From Bacteroidales bacterium UBA4284 (GTDB taxonomy: Bacteria > Bacteroidota > Bacteroidia > Bacteroidales > UBA932): a stretch of DNA of 5,599 nt. Under the pieces are notes generated by a model, which saw nothing but the letters and a program-made list of their open reading frames with translations, did no database searches and was not told the DNA's origin. Below, piece after piece: positions 4,842 to 5,599 of the stretch. The stretch's first letter is position 1, and each line of letters opens with the position of its first letter. The stretch is from contig DGVM01000115.1 of the NCBI GenBank assembly GCA_002395925.1, positions 9,563-15,161 of the forward strand, in the 5' to 3' direction. Position numbers and translations under genes: made by a program.

Positions 4842-5599
4842 CTATTCGCCGCAATAGCGTCCGGCAAAGAGCACGGCTCCAGTGCTCGACTCCGTAATCA
4901 GATACAGGAACGGATGATTGGCGTGGAATACTGCATGGGGGTTGGGGCCGGGAGAAGTAACAAACACTCCGGCAGAAGAGACGGCAGCGGCTTCAGAGCC
5001 TTCTTCATCCACCTTGATGGCGGCATCCTGACGAATAAAGCTCAGGCATAAGGCATCTGGAGACATCGCGCTGAAATCGGCCCTGGTATCATCGAACGCC
5101 CTGGGCATTCCCATCGCTGTAAGGATGTCGTTGAGTTTGATGCCGAACTTGGTTTCAAATCGAGGGAGCCACAGGTCCACTTCGCTCATTCCCATACCCA
5201 GGCGGTAATTGTTCCAATCTGCCTTTTTTAGCTGGCCGATGATATCCGGAATGCCGTAACCAGACTTGGGCAGGAACACCATCATGGAGAAGGCTCCGTT
5301 TCCGTAAGGGAGGTTTACCACCTGGTAAATGTCATTCTCGGCATACTGGTAATTCTCGGCCTGCCTCATCATCTTCACCTTCACCTTCTGACCGGCACCG
5401 TTGGTAAAATCTTCATCTGAGGTGGCCGACTTGTCGAACATGAACTTCCATTCGCTCTTGAAATACAAGGCGTTGAACAGATAGCAGAGCATGTCGATAC
5501 TGACTCTCTCCAACACTTTCGGCACCATTCCGCCCGTATGATCAGAGCACCATTGGTTGATTTCTGTCACGGCTGCATCACTATCGGAGAAATCCATCT
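4842..5599 (-). CDS. Serpin-family serine protease inhibitor, C-terminal part (5' end outside window)
   Basis: The frame runs leftward from the window edge to a TAG at 4842-4844. Counting from the Met codon at 5595-5597, 251 residues are visible. Serpins have about 370-400 residues, and this Met lies in the middle of the fold, so about 150 N-terminal residues are missing and the Met is not the start. Family motifs in order: NALYFKSEW (42-50), LPYGNGAFSMMVFLP (96-110), a strand with Leu-Trp-Leu-Pro-Arg-Phe-Glu (142-148), an Ala-Asp-Phe-Ser-Ala-Met stretch (173-178), hinge EEGSEAAAVSS (198-208), and FHANHPFLYLI (224-234), which fits the serpin signature. The small residues in the hinge indicate an inhibitory serpin, which traps a target protease by loop insertion. 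Bacterial serpins are usually exported, but the signal sequence is outside the window. The gene converges on the tra operon and shows no functional link with it. Confidence 0.95.
   Translation of the reverse strand, partial: MDFSDSDAAVTEINQWCSDHTGGMVPKVLERVSIDMLCYLFNALYFKSEWKFMFDKSATSDEDFTNGAGQKVKVKMMRQAENYQYAENDIYQVVNLPYGNGAFSMMVFLPKSGYGIPDIIGQLKKADWNNYRLGMGMSEVDLWLPRFETKFGIKLNDILTAMGMPRAFDDTRADFSAMSPDALCLSFIRQDAAIKVDEEGSEAAAVSSAGVFVTSPGPNPHAVFHANHPFLYLITESSTGAVLFAGRYCGE
4953..5006 (-). other. Serpin reactive-centre loop (P17 to P1')
   Basis: Counting from the conserved hinge, Glu198 is P17, Gly200 is P15 and Ser201 is P14, with Ala-Ala-Ala-Val-Ser at P12-P8. The standard spacing puts P1 at Thr214 and P1' at Ser215 (codons 4956-4958 and 4953-4955), preceded by Val-Phe-Val. 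Such a site suggests an elastase-like or subtilisin-like target rather than a trypsin-like one. The stretch from P1' to the HPF motif is about four residues longer than in alpha-1-antitrypsin and contains three prolines, so P1 could be shifted by a residue or two. Confidence 0.6.

Noticed and set aside
4839..4860. Hairpin CGCTATT/AATAGCG over the serpin stop as a terminator
   Set aside because: Seven pairs can form, but no T run follows on the - strand and the stem overlaps the last codons of the gene.
4545..5051. Open frame of 168 codons on the + strand covering the palindromic block
   Set aside because: Its last 210 bases lie antisense to the well supported serpin C-terminus, its translation over the palindromes is low-complexity Val/Ala/Gly/Arg, and the GTGGAC array gives a repetitive Val-Asp pattern. 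It is explained by GC-rich DNA with few stops.
5595..5597. Met codon at the right edge as the serpin start
   Set aside because: It falls in the middle of the serpin fold; a protein starting here would lack the N-terminal helices and part of the central sheet.

Overview
The window comes from a member of the Bacteroidota, most likely order Bacteroidales with a moderately high GC content. The main evidence is a run of genes in the order traI-traJ-traK-(traL position)-traM-traN. This order, and the recognisable TraJ, TraK, TraM and TraN proteins, are characteristic of CTnDOT-type conjugative transposons (integrative and conjugative elements) of Bacteroides and relatives. A serpin gene at the right end also fits, since serpins occur in several gut and oral Bacteroidales. 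The genus cannot be fixed from this stretch.

Left part (1-4199, all + strand): a tightly packed operon for the membrane-spanning core of a type IV secretion system. It begins inside traI and continues with traJ (VirB6/TrbL-like multi-pass membrane protein), traK (VirB8-like), a 36-codon single-membrane-segment protein in the place of traL, traM (VirB10-like) and traN (VirB9-like periplasmic or outer-membrane-side protein). Neighbours are separated by 2-4 bases or overlap by 4-10 bases, so translation is probably coupled. The linker of traN is encoded by DNA that contains three hairpins in a row, as if a palindromic repeat had been inserted in frame.

Middle part (4200-4841): about 640 bases without a convincing gene. 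It opens with an AT-rich stretch ending in a terminator-like hairpin, then changes abruptly to a GC-rich block. That block holds a G-quadruplex motif, three imperfect palindromes (two sharing the same half-site words) and a six-box GTGGAC array on a nine-base period. The genes normally found after traN (traO, traP, traQ) are absent. An ATGA overlap at the end of traN starts an ORF that dies after seven codons, suggesting that the operon was cut here by recombination.

Right part (4842-5599, - strand): the C-terminal two thirds of a serpin-family protease inhibitor, convergent with the tra operon, with an inhibitory-type reactive-centre loop. Its N-terminus lies beyond the right edge.

I see no complete new system. 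The least explained part is the palindrome-dense block at about 4377-4841, which could be a transfer origin, a structured RNA or the remnant of an element end.
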